DNA from: Nostoc sp. ATCC 53789
Lineage (GTDB): Bacteria; Cyanobacteriota; Cyanobacteriia; Cyanobacteriales; Nostocaceae
NCBI RefSeq assembly: GCF_009873495.1
Contig: NZ_CP046703.1
Span: 5,546,501 to 5,610,500 of the forward strand
Direction of reading: 5' to 3'
Length of the DNA stretch: 64,000 bases
The notes beneath the pieces are model-generated. The model ran no database searches. It had not been told where the DNA came from and saw only the letters and a program-made list of their open reading frames with translations. Position numbers and translations under genes: made by a program. Below, in pieces: positions 9,075-18,401 of this stretch. Position 1 is the stretch's first letter. Each line of letters opens with the position of its first letter.

Positions 9075-10232
9075 GTGAATAAGAAAAACTTTAGTAAACA
9101 TAACCAACACTATCATCTCTGGTTTCCTGGACTATTCAACTCAACAGGTGGAATTGAATGTTACTCTTCTTTGTGTTTAAAAGCATTTGAAAGTCTCTAC
9201 CCCGATTGTGCTTACGATATTTTAATTAAGCATGATACAGATGTGCCATCCAAATCAACTAATTTGTGTTTTCATGCAACCGGTAATTGGCCTTTATCCC
9301 TACGTACTCCAATACTTGCAGCGCAAATGATTGGTCTTGGTCTTTGGCAACGACCAAAACTCATCTTTTCAACTCATCTCAACTTTAGTGTGATAGCGTA
9401 CCTATTGAAACGATTAATTGGCATTCCCTACTGGGTTGCAGCGCATGGAATCGAAGCCTGGGACATCCAAAATCCCACCCTTAAAAAAGCCCTCAAGAAT
9501 GCTGACTTAATTCTAGCCGTTAGTAATTACACTCGCGATCGCCTACTCAAAGAACAAAATCTCCAGCCAGATCGAGTTGTCGTCCTGCCTAATACTTTCA
9601 CTCCTAATCGCTTTAGGATTGCACCCAAACCAGATTATCTCCTCCAACGATATGGCTTAAATGCACAACAACCAATTATTCTTACTGTGGCTCGGCTTTC
9701 TCAATCAGAGCAATACAAAGGCTATAATAAAATCCTTAGCGTCTTACCCCAAATTCGTCAAGCTATCCCAAATGTACACTATGTTATAGTCGGTAAGGGA
9801 ACTGACCGACCAGCAGTTGAACAGTTAATTGCCGAGTCTCAACTTCAAGATTGTGTAACCTTAACTGGCTATGTTCCTGACCGAGAACTGGGAGATTATT
9901 ATAATCTTTGCGATCTGTTTGCTATGCCAAGTAGAGGTGAAGGGTTTGGTATTGTTTACCTAGAAGCACTAGCGTGTGGTAAACCTACTTTGGCTGGGAA
10001 TAAAGATGGAAGTGTTGATGCTCTATGTCAAGGAGAATTAGGCGCACTGATTGACCCTGATGATGTCGAGGCGATCGCTGAAGCTATAATTCAAATACTA
10101 CAAGGTAAATATCCTAACCCTCTAATATATCAACCGGAAGAATTAAGAAAGCGGGTAATTGATAAATTTGGTTTTGAACGCTTTCAACAACGCCTTAATT
10201 ATTACTTAGAAAAGCAGTTTTCCCAGACTTGA
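9075..10232 (+). CDS. Glycosyltransferase family 4
   Basis: GTG start at 9075; 385 residues. The N-terminal loop FNSTGGIECYSSLCL carries the glycine pair of GT4 enzymes; WVAAHGIEAWD is the central segment and ILTVARLSQSEQYKGYNKIL the start of the C domain. The retaining motif E-x7-E is in PSRGEGFGIVYLEALACGKP. It belongs to the WaaG/mannosyltransferase-like branch, so a GDP- or UDP-hexose donor is likely, but this is inference from family. It lies 55 bp after the previous gene and may be the end of that operon, since a 313-bp gap follows. Confidence 0.9.
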   Translation: MNKKNFSKHNQHYHLWFPGLFNSTGGIECYSSLCLKAFESLYPDCAYDILIKHDTDVPSKSTNLCFHATGNWPLSLRTPILAAQMIGLGLWQRPKLIFSTHLNFSVIAYLLKRLIGIPYWVAAHGIEAWDIQNPTLKKALKNADLILAVSNYTRDRLLKEQNLQPDRVVVLPNTFTPNRFRIAPKPDYLLQRYGLNAQQPIILTVARLSQSEQYKGYNKILSVLPQIRQAIPNVHYVIVGKGTDRPAVEQLIAESQLQDCVTLTGYVPDRELGDYYNLCDLFAMPSRGEGFGIVYLEALACGKPTLAGNKDGSVDALCQGELGALIDPDDVEAIAEAIIQILQGKYPNPLIYQPEELRKRVIDKFGFERFQQRLNYYLEKQFSQT

Positions 10233-10545
10233 TATTGTGTCTTTGCTGTGGAATAGAATGAATTTTGTATAAAAGTAAGTAAATGATGGTAATTTAAGGT
10301 GAGATTCCAAAGAACAGCATTCGTTATGACTTAAGGAAAACAATCAAGTTTCCTAAAAGTTTGAAGATTCAAAAACTTCTTTCCAGAGCTTGCTTTTATA
10401 AGAAAGTTACGCGAATCCATAAGTACCTCTGTCGTACAAAGAGTAGCTAGCGTCAAGAAAGATTGTAGATTCTTTGCCGCTAAATTAAGCTAATCTACTA
10501 TTAATTTTCATATTTATATTTTCTGTATTTCTTAAGAGGTCTTAA
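10233..10545 (+). promoter_or_regulatory. Intergenic region upstream of the asparagine synthase gene
   Basis: No gene is visible in these 313 bp. The region is AT-rich, with several short T runs near the 3' end, and ends with AAGAGGT about 8 bases before the ATG at 10546, a good ribosome-binding site. Its length compared with the 3-13 bp gaps upstream suggests an own promoter for the downstream gene. No specific operator was recognised. Confidence 0.4.
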
Positions 10546-12345
10546 ATGTGTGGTATTGCCGGAATTTTAACTAAAACAGAAATAAATCATGATCTGGAAA
10601 ATTTGGTGCTAAAGATGCAAAATGCTATTAAGCACCGTGGCCCAGATGATTTAGGTACTTATATATCAGAGGATCGACGAGTAGCCCTTGCTCATACTCG
10701 TCTGTCAATTTTGGATCTCAGCCCTGCTGGACATCAGCCAATGTCTACACCTGATGGTCGGTACTGGATTACTTTCAATGGTGAAATTTATAACTTTTCA
10801 CAACTGCGGCAAAATCTCATTTCTCAAGGAGAGCAGTTCCAGTCCCAAACAGATACAGAAGTTATCCTCAAGCTCTATCAAAGAATGGGTTCTAATTGTT
10901 TAGAACATTTAAGAGGTATGTTTGCTTTTGCTATTTGGGATGACTGGGAAAAAACCTGCTTTATGGCTCGTGATCCTTTAGGAATCAAGCCATTATACTA
11001 TTGGTCATCTGGTTCTACTTTAGTCTTTGCTTCAGAGCTAAAAGCTATCCTTGCATCTCGTTTACCTGCCCTTAACTTGAGTCCAGAAGGATTATATGGC
11101 TATCTGGTATATGGTTCAGTTCCAGAACCATATACCCTGATTGCAGATATTCATTGTTTAGCAGCTGGTCATTGGTTGTATTGGCAAGGCGATCGTGTCA
11201 CAAAACAACAGTATTGGCAAATTAACTTTACTCCACAAGCAATTTCACCAATAGAAGCCCAAGAAAAAGTTCGTAATGCTTTAGTTGATACAATCGAACA
11301 TCACTTGGTAAGTGACGTGCCTGTTGGCATTTTTCTTAGTGGTGGAATTGACTCTACAGCTATTCTAGCTCTAGCTACAAAGGTGCAGAATAAACAGATA
11401 TCTACATACTCTATAGCTTTTGAAGAAACCCAATGGAATGAAGGCGAAGTTGCAAAAAAAGTTGCCAATTTATTTGGAGCAAAACACACAGAATATAAAG
11501 TTACGGCCTCTATTGCCAAACAGTTCTTTCCTGAATTCCTACAAGCTATTGATCAGCCCAGTATTGATGGATTTAATACTTTTTTTGTATCACAGATTGC
11601 CCACGAAGACGGCATGAAAGTAGTCCTATCTGGGCTAGGTGGAGACGAAATTTTTGGTGGATATAAATCATTTGAAAAAATTCCTCAGATGCTAGCATGG
11701 GGTAAAACATTGCAAACAATTCCTGTTCTAGGAAAGAATATAGGTAAAGGATTATCGCGTTGGGGAAAATCACCAAAACTAAAACGCCTGGGTGATTTTT
11801 TGGAACAGCCTCCAAGTTCTGCATCTGCCTATTCTACTTTCAGAGGAATTTTCTCTCACCAAGAAGCATGTGCAATTATGCAGCAGTATATTCCTCATCA
11901 ACCTTTAACTACTTATATCTTTCCATCAGCCGATACTCATAAAGCAGATTTGACAATAGAAGATGAAGTAAGTTTGTTAGAAATAACCTGCTATATGCGT
12001 AATCAACTATTAAGGGATAGTGATGTAATGAGCATGAACTGGGGATTAGAATTACGGGTTCCCCTAGTTGATCGTAATCTATTTGAGGCAGTAGCTTCTA
12101 TTCCTAGTAATATGCGTTTAGCAATTGGCAAAAAACTATTAATTCAATCAGTTCCTGAATTACCAGAATGGGTTGTTAACCGTCCTAAAAAAGGATTTTA
12201 TGTTCCCGTTGACAAGTGGATTTCTGGGGATTTACAAAATCATTTTAATAATGTAAAGGTTCCCGATAATATTTCTCTTACTCATTGGTATCGGCACTGG
12301 AGTTTGATGATGTTACAACATTGGCTAGAGCGAACTTATGCCTAA
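10546..12345 (+). CDS. asnB: Asparagine synthase (glutamine-hydrolysing) / amidotransferase
   Basis: 599 residues with both halves of AsnB. The catalytic Cys2 of the class II glutamine amidotransferase follows the initiator Met, with HRGPDD (30-35) and FNGEIYNF around 78-85. The synthetase half has the pyrophosphate loop SGGIDSTAI at about 264-272 and SGLGGDEIFGGY further on. The family uses glutamine and ATP to amidate aspartate; paralogues in surface-polysaccharide loci amidate uronic acids or other carboxyls. Its place among ten glycosyltransferases favours the second role, but no residue distinguishes them here. The start is supported by AAGAGGT upstream. Confidence 0.9.
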   Translation: MCGIAGILTKTEINHDLENLVLKMQNAIKHRGPDDLGTYISEDRRVALAHTRLSILDLSPAGHQPMSTPDGRYWITFNGEIYNFSQLRQNLISQGEQFQSQTDTEVILKLYQRMGSNCLEHLRGMFAFAIWDDWEKTCFMARDPLGIKPLYYWSSGSTLVFASELKAILASRLPALNLSPEGLYGYLVYGSVPEPYTLIADIHCLAAGHWLYWQGDRVTKQQYWQINFTPQAISPIEAQEKVRNALVDTIEHHLVSDVPVGIFLSGGIDSTAILALATKVQNKQISTYSIAFEETQWNEGEVAKKVANLFGAKHTEYKVTASIAKQFFPEFLQAIDQPSIDGFNTFFVSQIAHEDGMKVVLSGLGGDEIFGGYKSFEKIPQMLAWGKTLQTIPVLGKNIGKGLSRWGKSPKLKRLGDFLEQPPSSASAYSTFRGIFSHQEACAIMQQYIPHQPLTTYIFPSADTHKADLTIEDEVSLLEITCYMRNQLLRDSDVMSMNWGLELRVPLVDRNLFEAVASIPSNMRLAIGKKLLIQSVPELPEWVVNRPKKGFYVPVDKWISGDLQNHFNNVKVPDNISLTHWYRHWSLMMLQHWLERTYA

Positions 12346-12430
12346 AAATTCTTCAATTTTAAAGGTAACTTGTGAGGACTGCCAAAAAAAGTTAGATTAA
12401 TAGTTAAAAACCTCACAATTTTGAATAAAA

Positions 12431-13624
12431 ATGAAAATTCTTCATATTATTCCTTCAATAGCATCAGTAAGAGGTGGCCCAAGTCAAGCAGTAATAGAGG
12501 TAGTTAAAGCATTAAGAGATGAAAATATTGAAGCAGAAATTGTTACTACTAATGATAATGGTAATGATTTGCTTGATGTACCCCTTGGTAGGCGTATTGA
12601 GTACAACCAAGTGCCAGTAAATTTCTTTAAGCGCTTTTCTCCTAAAGTTGGCTCCATTAGAGAATTTGCCTTTTCTAGAGAGCTAACTATATGGTTGTGG
12701 CAAAATGTTTCTAAGTATGACTTACTACACGTCCACGCTATTTTTTCCTATCCTTCTACAGTAGCAATGGCGATCGCTCGTTTCCAAGGAGTTCCTTACA
12801 TCGTTCGCCCTTTAGGACAGCTATGTGAATGGTCTTTACAACAAAGCTCTCGCAAAAAGCAAATTTATCTCCAACTCATAGAAAAAGCCAATCTCAATTA
12901 TAGTAAATCCATACATTTTACCTCAAAACAAGAACAACAAGAAGCTTCGCAGTTAAATCTAAGTTCCCCAAGTTTTATTTTACCGCACGGTGTTGATATT
13001 CCTAATATCAACCCTAACGCGCGTCAGCATTTGCGGCAATACTTAAACTTACCAAACGATGAACCAATTATTTTATTTTTATCTCGCCTGCATCACAAAA
13101 AAGGTTTAGAATACTTGATTCCAGCTTTAGGAAAATTATCTGATTATCGCTTTACATTTGTGTTAGCAGGTAGTGGTTCACAAGAATATGAAAGTGAAAT
13201 TAAATCACTTCTCGTATCCAATGGCATTAAAAACCGCACCCATATTGCAGGATTTGTTAAGGGAGAAATCAAAGATTTAATAATGCAAGGCTCAGACTTA
13301 TTTGCTCTTACTTCCTACTCTGAAAACTTTGGAGTAGCAGCTTTAGAAGCTTTAGCTGTCGGGCTTCCAGTCTTACTTACTCCTGGCATCGCTTTAGCTG
13401 ATCTGGTTGTACAGCAACATCTGGGCTATGTTACAGAACTACAGGTAACTGCGATCGCGGCTGCTATACAGCAGGTTTTGGATTGTCCCGAAGAAGCACA
13501 AAAGCGAGGCGATCGCGCCCGTAAATTTATATTAGAAAATTATACTTGGGATCGTATCGCATCAAAACAAATCTCAGTTTATACTGAGATCATTGAAAGT
13601 CAGACTGTTTCTACTACCCGTTAA
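12431..13624 (+). CDS. Glycosyltransferase family 4
   Basis: 397 residues. The N terminus has the GT4 loop IASVRGGPSQAVIEVVKAL, then HVHAIFSYPSTVAMAIA and PYIVRPLGQL, which resembles a group acting in exopolysaccharide synthesis. The C domain starts at LFLSRLHHKKGLEYLI, and the E-x7-E signature is ENFGVAALEALAVGLPV. It most likely adds a hexose to the lipid-linked repeat unit. It follows the asparagine synthase by 85 bp on the same strand. Confidence 0.9.
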   Translation: MKILHIIPSIASVRGGPSQAVIEVVKALRDENIEAEIVTTNDNGNDLLDVPLGRRIEYNQVPVNFFKRFSPKVGSIREFAFSRELTIWLWQNVSKYDLLHVHAIFSYPSTVAMAIARFQGVPYIVRPLGQLCEWSLQQSSRKKQIYLQLIEKANLNYSKSIHFTSKQEQQEASQLNLSSPSFILPHGVDIPNINPNARQHLRQYLNLPNDEPIILFLSRLHHKKGLEYLIPALGKLSDYRFTFVLAGSGSQEYESEIKSLLVSNGIKNRTHIAGFVKGEIKDLIMQGSDLFALTSYSENFGVAALEALAVGLPVLLTPGIALADLVVQQHLGYVTELQVTAIAAAIQQVLDCPEEAQKRGDRARKFILENYTWDRIASKQISVYTEIIESQTVSTTR

Positions 13625-13872
13625 CATAAATGATAAATAATAGGTGATTAAACATATAAATTCAAAGATTACTAACCAATAGGAATATCAATCTTCCAAT
13701 CAATCACATCATTATCTTGATCTCATAAAACCTCTGATGGAGATGATATTGGAATATAATTACAAACATTAAATTTAAGTTTGCAGGTAGATTTCCCTTT
13801 CTTTGGAAGTCTATGCTTTGTTCTAGTACTTTACTCGGTAATTGATCTGATTCTGAGAGATTTATTTTTGAT

Positions 13873-14640
13873 ATGCTAAAGCTGATTACTCCTCTTATTC
13901 TCACGTATAATGAAGACCCAAATATTGAACGCACACTCCAGCAACTCACTTGGGCAGAGAAAATTATAGTTATTGATAGCTATAGTAGTGATAAAACTCT
14001 AGAAATTCTTAACTCCTACCCACAAGTTCATGTATTCCAACAGGAATTTGAGACTCATGCTAGGCAATGGAATTATGGTTTAGAGCAAGTTCAGTCGCCG
14101 TGGGTGCTTTCTCTAGATGCAGACTATATAGTAACTAATGAGTTAATTTCTGAAATTGCTGCTCTACCGATTGATGGAAAGATTGATGGCTATTTTGCCA
14201 GATTCCAGTATTGTGTGTTTGGTAAACCAATGCGTAATTGTATACTTCCACCTCGTCAAGTACTTTTTCGTAAAAGCAAGGCTAAGTACATCGATGATGG
14301 ACACACACAACTTTTGCAGATGTTTGGTAACTCTGCAACACTTTCTGCCTATATTCACCACGATGATCGCAAACCCCTAAAGCGTTGGTTATGGGCACAG
14401 GAGCGTTATATGGTATTGGAAGTAAAAAAATTACTAGAGACTCCTACTAGTGAACTTAGTTTAGGCGATCGCATCCGCAAACAAAAAATTATTGCACCTT
14501 TTATAATTTTATTTTATTGCTTGATTATCAAAGGCGGTATTCTAGATGGTTGGCATGGTTGGTACTATGCTTTTCAGCGTGTTCTGGCAGAAATACTCTT
14601 GAGCATTCGACTTATAGAAGCTGAGAAATTTAAAACTTAA
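13873..14640 (+). CDS. Glycosyltransferase family 2 (WaaE-like)
   Basis: 255 residues. The GT-A domain shows LITPLILTYNEDPNIERTL (4-22), KIIVIDSYSSDKTLEI and, as the metal-binding site, SLDADYIV. This short form with NEDPNIERTL and DSYSSDKT is like the WaaE/KdtX branch, which glucosylates lipopolysaccharide core, but a cyanobacterial role in a surface glycan is equally possible. A conserved basic region (RQVLFRKSKAKYIDDGHTQ) follows, and a hydrophobic segment near the C terminus (IIAPFIILFYCLIIKGGI) may bind the membrane. A 248-bp gap separates it from the previous gene. Confidence 0.88.
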   Translation: MLKLITPLILTYNEDPNIERTLQQLTWAEKIIVIDSYSSDKTLEILNSYPQVHVFQQEFETHARQWNYGLEQVQSPWVLSLDADYIVTNELISEIAALPIDGKIDGYFARFQYCVFGKPMRNCILPPRQVLFRKSKAKYIDDGHTQLLQMFGNSATLSAYIHHDDRKPLKRWLWAQERYMVLEVKKLLETPTSELSLGDRIRKQKIIAPFIILFYCLIIKGGILDGWHGWYYAFQRVLAEILLSIRLIEAEKFKT

Positions 14641-14907
14641 TTAGTCAGTAGTTATTAAGAATTTATTTTAAATATTATAAATATTTACAATACTTTGATA
14701 CACTCAGTAACCATCAATATGAGATTCAGACCTACAGCTACAAAGGTTTACCACTAAATCTACGATTTGGTGGGGTCTTAAAACCATATATTCAGCGTTC
14801 GACTGAGCCTTGTTGAAGTGTCACACCGAAGTCAAAGTCCGCCAGTCGTATAGAATTCATGTTGAATTCTGGCTCCTGAATGCTATTTCGATAAATTTAA
14901 CCACCGT
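14641..14907 (+). repeat. Intergenic region with a short hairpin repeat
   Basis: No gene is visible. At 14852-14870 AGAATTCA and TGAATTCT form a perfect 8-bp stem with a 3-base loop. Upstream, around 14795-14850, is a stretch starting CGTTCGACTGAGCC that looks like a dispersed intergenic repeat. The region probably holds both the end of the glycosyltransferase transcript and the promoter of the acetyltransferase gene, but no promoter could be pinned down. Confidence 0.4.
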
Positions 14908-15447
14908 ATGCGCCTAAATCAATATACTGTTAACGACTACACTCCAGGAGCACCATACTGGAAGCAACTTCTTTGGTATTTTATTGGATCGCCCTTAGTT
15001 GAAAGTTATTGGCTACCATTTTCAGTTTTTAAGATTTGGGTACTCCGCAGTTTTGGGGCTAAAGTCGGTCAAGGTGTCCGTATTAAACCTGGAGTGCGGG
15101 TAAAATTTCCCTGGCGGTTAGACATTGGTGATTTTGTTTGGATTGGGGAAAATGTATGGATAGATAACCTCGCTTATGTCACCATTGAAAGCCATGTTTG
15201 CCTATCTCAAATGGTCTATCTCTGCACCGGAAATCATGACTGGAATCATCCCGATTTTAAATTAATTGTTGCCCCAATCAATATTCAAGAGAGTAGTTGG
15301 ATTGCTGCCAAGTCTGTAATTGGGCCAGGAGTCACTGTTGGTCGAGGAGCAGTACTAACATTAGGTGGCGTTGCTGGAAAATCACTACAGTCGATGACCA
15401 TTTATGCAGGTAATCCGGCTCAACCCATCAAGCAACGAAAGCTTTAA
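14908..15447 (+). CDS. WcaF-type acetyltransferase (left-handed beta-helix)
   Basis: 179 residues. From about residue 50 the protein has imperfect hexapeptide repeats ([LIV]-G-x4) such as GAKVGQGVRIKPGVRVKF, IGDFVWIGENVWIDN and the terminal IGPGVTVGRGAVLTLGGV, then YAGNPAQPIK, the classic ending of trimeric acyltransferases. The catalytic His of this family fits CTGNHDWNHPDF. Members such as WcaF use acetyl-CoA to O-acetylate sugars of colanic acid and other exopolysaccharides. That fits the end position in a glycosyltransferase locus. Start ATG at 14908 gives the normal family length. Confidence 0.88.
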   Translation: MRLNQYTVNDYTPGAPYWKQLLWYFIGSPLVESYWLPFSVFKIWVLRSFGAKVGQGVRIKPGVRVKFPWRLDIGDFVWIGENVWIDNLAYVTIESHVCLSQMVYLCTGNHDWNHPDFKLIVAPINIQESSWIAAKSVIGPGVTVGRGAVLTLGGVAGKSLQSMTIYAGNPAQPIKQRKL

Positions 15448-15913
15448 TAAAACATATCTGAAAACAGGCAAAGCCTCTGTGCAAAAAGCTTCAAGCAGGC
15501 GATCGCAGATTGCACTCTTAACGTAAATTTAAACTGACAATGGTACTTTAAGACATTTTTCGTTGTAAATAGGTCAGAATCTAAGCTTATAAATAATCAG
15601 ACAAAATTACAAAATTAATTATATATGGTTCTCGAACGGTTTGATCCCTGATATACTCTCTGCGTAGTAACGAAAGAAGGATGCCTAGCCTAAATTAATG
15701 GAAAAGTGATAGTCATCACATTTTGAAAAAACGACATTTTCAAAATTTTTCCACCCGAATAAATACTGAAGTTGTTAGTTCAATCTCTAATCTATTAGCT
15801 CTGACATATTTCAAGAGTCATTAGTAGATGTAGTAACTAGCAGCCTGTTGACTGCGGCTAGTTTGTTTATATTTTGATTCAGCAACGCCGTTTAATTTCA
15901 GAGGATAAATGAT
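15448..15913 (+). promoter_or_regulatory. Intergenic region between the polysaccharide locus and a secreted-protein gene
   Basis: No gene was recognised in this 466-bp AT-rich stretch. Two dyads are visible. One is TTTTGAAAA (15721-15729) with TTTTCAAAA (15737-15745), followed by a T run. The other is the hairpin AACTAGC/GCTAGTT listed separately. GAGG at 15901 is the ribosome-binding site for the GTG start at 15914. The transcript leader of the downstream gene may therefore be long and structured. Confidence 0.4.
15835..15869 (+). terminator. Hairpin with T-rich tail, possible terminator or attenuator
   Basis: AACTAGC (15835-15841) pairs with GCTAGTT (15857-15863), and the stem can be extended inward by GCAG with CTGC around a small bulge. 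A T-rich tail (TTTGTTTATATTTT) follows. The structure lies only 45 bp before the GTG of the downstream gene, so it could end the upstream transcript or attenuate the downstream one. Confidence 0.4.
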
Positions 15914-17782
15914 GTGAACCCTAAATTAAGCAGATTTTTTCTGCACACTGCTATTACGTTACTGTTACTACTGAGTTTATCCGGCATTAGTCATGTATTA
16001 AATATTCCGGTTTTGGAGCCACTGAAGGTTGTAGCGGCTACCAGCACATTGACTATTCCGTCGAGCGCATCGGCACCTTGGCCTGTATTTAAGCGTGTAG
16101 ATGCTCTCAACTCATCGTTTCGTTCTGGACTAAACACAGCCTGGGGAGACTATTGGGAGCGTAGCGAAGATCCTTTTGATATTGTGTATACAGAGCAAAC
16201 CCAAGAACTAACCAACACCGCCAATGGTAACTATGCAATATACAACAACCTTGACTTAGGTAGTGGTGTAGAGGCATTGATGCTACGTATCGCTTTACCT
16301 TCTGGGACAAACAGCGTTGAAGTGCGCTTAGGTTCAGTTAGCGGCACTGTGGTGGGGAGCTGTACCATCAACAGCACTGGTTCTCTGTCAAACTATCGTA
16401 CAGTTCCGTGTCCTTTGAATAAGAGCCTTGCAAAAGAAAAACAAAACCTTGTCATTAGGTTTCCAGGCTCTAACCGTTCTATGCGCTTTAATTGGTTTGC
16501 CTTCTGGGCAAAGGATACAGAGCAAAAAATTGACGAGATACAAAAAATCCAATCCAATAATGTAAACCAAGGTTCGCCTGTTATTCCTATTTCTGGCAGA
16601 TCGATACGAACACAAAACCAACTGCCAGACAGTTCTCAGATTCTGGCCAAATCCTATGGGCTGTGGTCTCCTGGCAAAACATGGGAATGCCCCAAGTGGA
16701 TGCATGATACTTATTTTACCAAGGCCGAGGATGGCAAAGTCTACCCCACATGGCATCCGCCTGTAGATTTCAACCCTGAAACAAATACGTATTGTACCTA
16801 CGGTCACGAGCATGGCGACGATCCGCTCAGTTCAGAGGTATTTAATATTGCAGGGATGCCAGCTTTTGGCTATGTAAATGAGCAACTAGCAACTAATAAT
16901 CCATCTAATCCATCTCTTCATAGAAATGAAGATCACTTTGGTCATAAGGTTCTTGTTGCCAACAATTGGCAGATGTTCAATGCCAACAACACCAGTTTAA
17001 TTAAATCCTGTGATGTGAGCTTAAAACTGCACATGGGTACACATTCGCCGGATGCGCTAGTAAATACAGCCCATGAAATGTTTGCATCTGGTAAATGTGA
17101 TGGGCTTGAATCCTTCAATTTAAAGCATTTTGCTTTATTTGGTGCTGCCGGAGAATTTAAAGAACCTGAAACTTCTTTGTGTGACTTATCATCGGTAAAT
17201 CCTGGCATTACTCCCTCCCCTACGAATCAACCCTATGGTGATGCCCATCGCGCCATTCCTACTGCTGGTTGTTACCAGCGTGGGACAGTTGATCAAAAAA
17301 CGGCAGATGTAAATTCAAGAAATACTGAATCTTGGCTTACTGGCTTTGCTGGAAAAAGTTTTTACTTTAAGGTCGCAAATCCTTCCCGTTTTTATGATCC
17401 GTCTACCACAACGAAGATCAATAGGACTGTGAATAGCTGCTATGACCCAGCACATCCTCTTTCTACAACTCTAATTTGCGAGGAAACATTAGCTGCTGGT
17501 AGCAAAGTCGAGTGGGACGACCCGCGATCGCCCTTCCGAGGAACAACTCAGAGAGAAACTCACTTTTCTGGTCTTGCATTTAGCAATTCTGCAAATTCAG
17601 TAATCTATACAGATGCTTATGGGAGAAACGCAAGAATATCACCCGCTCCCGCTCAAGGGATTACGTTCATGCAAATTGTTCCTCGCGAAGGATTTAAGTA
17701 TGATGTAAATAGTGCAGCCAGCCTCTTCCCACCCAGAGACTATTCTGCATTGGGACAAAATGGGGTAAGAGCGCCTAATTAA
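15914..17782 (+). CDS. Secreted, histidine-rich protein with a CBM6-like domain, function unknown
   Basis: GTG start with GAGG about 9 bases upstream; the overlapping ATGs in the other frame run into a stop. 622 residues. Residues 10-28 form a hydrophobic signal sequence or anchor. Residues ~60-200 look like a family 6 carbohydrate-binding module (NGNYAIYNNLDLGSGVEAL, then RIALPSGTNSVEVRLGS and NLVIRFPG). The rest has no fold that I recognise. It is rich in His, Cys and Asp in clusters: CPKWMHDTYF (259-268), YGHEHGDDP (296-304), HRNEDHFGH (336-344) and KLHMGTHSPDA (371-381), which could bind a metal. It probably acts outside the cytoplasmic membrane on a glycan, an inference from the CBM and the neighbouring polysaccharide locus. 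Confidence 0.75.
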   Translation: MNPKLSRFFLHTAITLLLLLSLSGISHVLNIPVLEPLKVVAATSTLTIPSSASAPWPVFKRVDALNSSFRSGLNTAWGDYWERSEDPFDIVYTEQTQELTNTANGNYAIYNNLDLGSGVEALMLRIALPSGTNSVEVRLGSVSGTVVGSCTINSTGSLSNYRTVPCPLNKSLAKEKQNLVIRFPGSNRSMRFNWFAFWAKDTEQKIDEIQKIQSNNVNQGSPVIPISGRSIRTQNQLPDSSQILAKSYGLWSPGKTWECPKWMHDTYFTKAEDGKVYPTWHPPVDFNPETNTYCTYGHEHGDDPLSSEVFNIAGMPAFGYVNEQLATNNPSNPSLHRNEDHFGHKVLVANNWQMFNANNTSLIKSCDVSLKLHMGTHSPDALVNTAHEMFASGKCDGLESFNLKHFALFGAAGEFKEPETSLCDLSSVNPGITPSPTNQPYGDAHRAIPTAGCYQRGTVDQKTADVNSRNTESWLTGFAGKSFYFKVANPSRFYDPSTTTKINRTVNSCYDPAHPLSTTLICEETLAAGSKVEWDDPRSPFRGTTQRETHFSGLAFSNSANSVIYTDAYGRNARISPAPAQGITFMQIVPREGFKYDVNSAASLFPPRDYSALGQNGVRAPN

Positions 17783-18401
17783 AAGAAACCGAGCAATTCT
17801 AAATCTGTAATGCAGGGCGATCGTCCCTGCATTCCATAGAAAACTCAAAGTTTCAGTTTCTCCATCCGCCGATGCCGCGCCTTCGACCGAGCAACAATAG
17901 CCCCATTCGACCATTTGTCAGGGTGTGGCACAGGCGGTGAAAAATACTATTTTTCATGATGAGTTGTTAATTATAAAGACTTTTTCAGACGGAGATTTAT
18001 TTAAATCCAGATTCCGCAGGTAATCTCGTAAATACTGTATTTTTGAAAATGACCTAAATGCTGCATTTTAGAAGCATGACAATCACCATCAACCGCTTTT
18101 GTCACTCTCCAAAAACTTTTGCCATTTTTGAATTCTAAAGCTTTTGTATACGAAGCGATGGCTCCGCCCGCCGCAGGCATCGCAAGATTTTTCGACGTTG
18201 CTGAGTGCGGTATGAATTAATTAAACACCGATATAAAACGATACTTCAAGTAGTGAAGTAATCATCGAATAGAGTATTTTAATATTTCTACGGACTTAGA
18301 ATAACATAGTATTTTGCGATGGCAAAGCGGTAGCGACGTTAGGAGGGTCAATAAACTGAGGGTAAACTTTCCATCCGTCAGTAACATAAAAATCACAATT
18401 T
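17783..18401 (+). other. Intergenic region with hairpin and dispersed repeats
   Basis: No gene was recognised in 619 bp. AATGCAGGG (17809-17817) and CCCTGCATT (17825-17833) form a perfect 9-bp hairpin just after the upstream stop codon, probably protecting or ending that transcript, although no T run follows. At 18155-18183 a small dispersed repeat begins GCGATG and ends CATCGC. Another fragment of that family lies at 18316-18338. The rest is AT-rich and may be decayed mobile DNA. Confidence 0.5.
17809..17833 (+). terminator. Perfect 9-bp hairpin after the secreted-protein gene
   Basis: Arms AATGCAGGG and CCCTGCATT with a 7-base loop containing CGATCG, starting 26 bp after the stop codon. 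There is no downstream T tract, so it may be a processing or stabilising structure rather than an intrinsic terminator. Confidence 0.45.
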
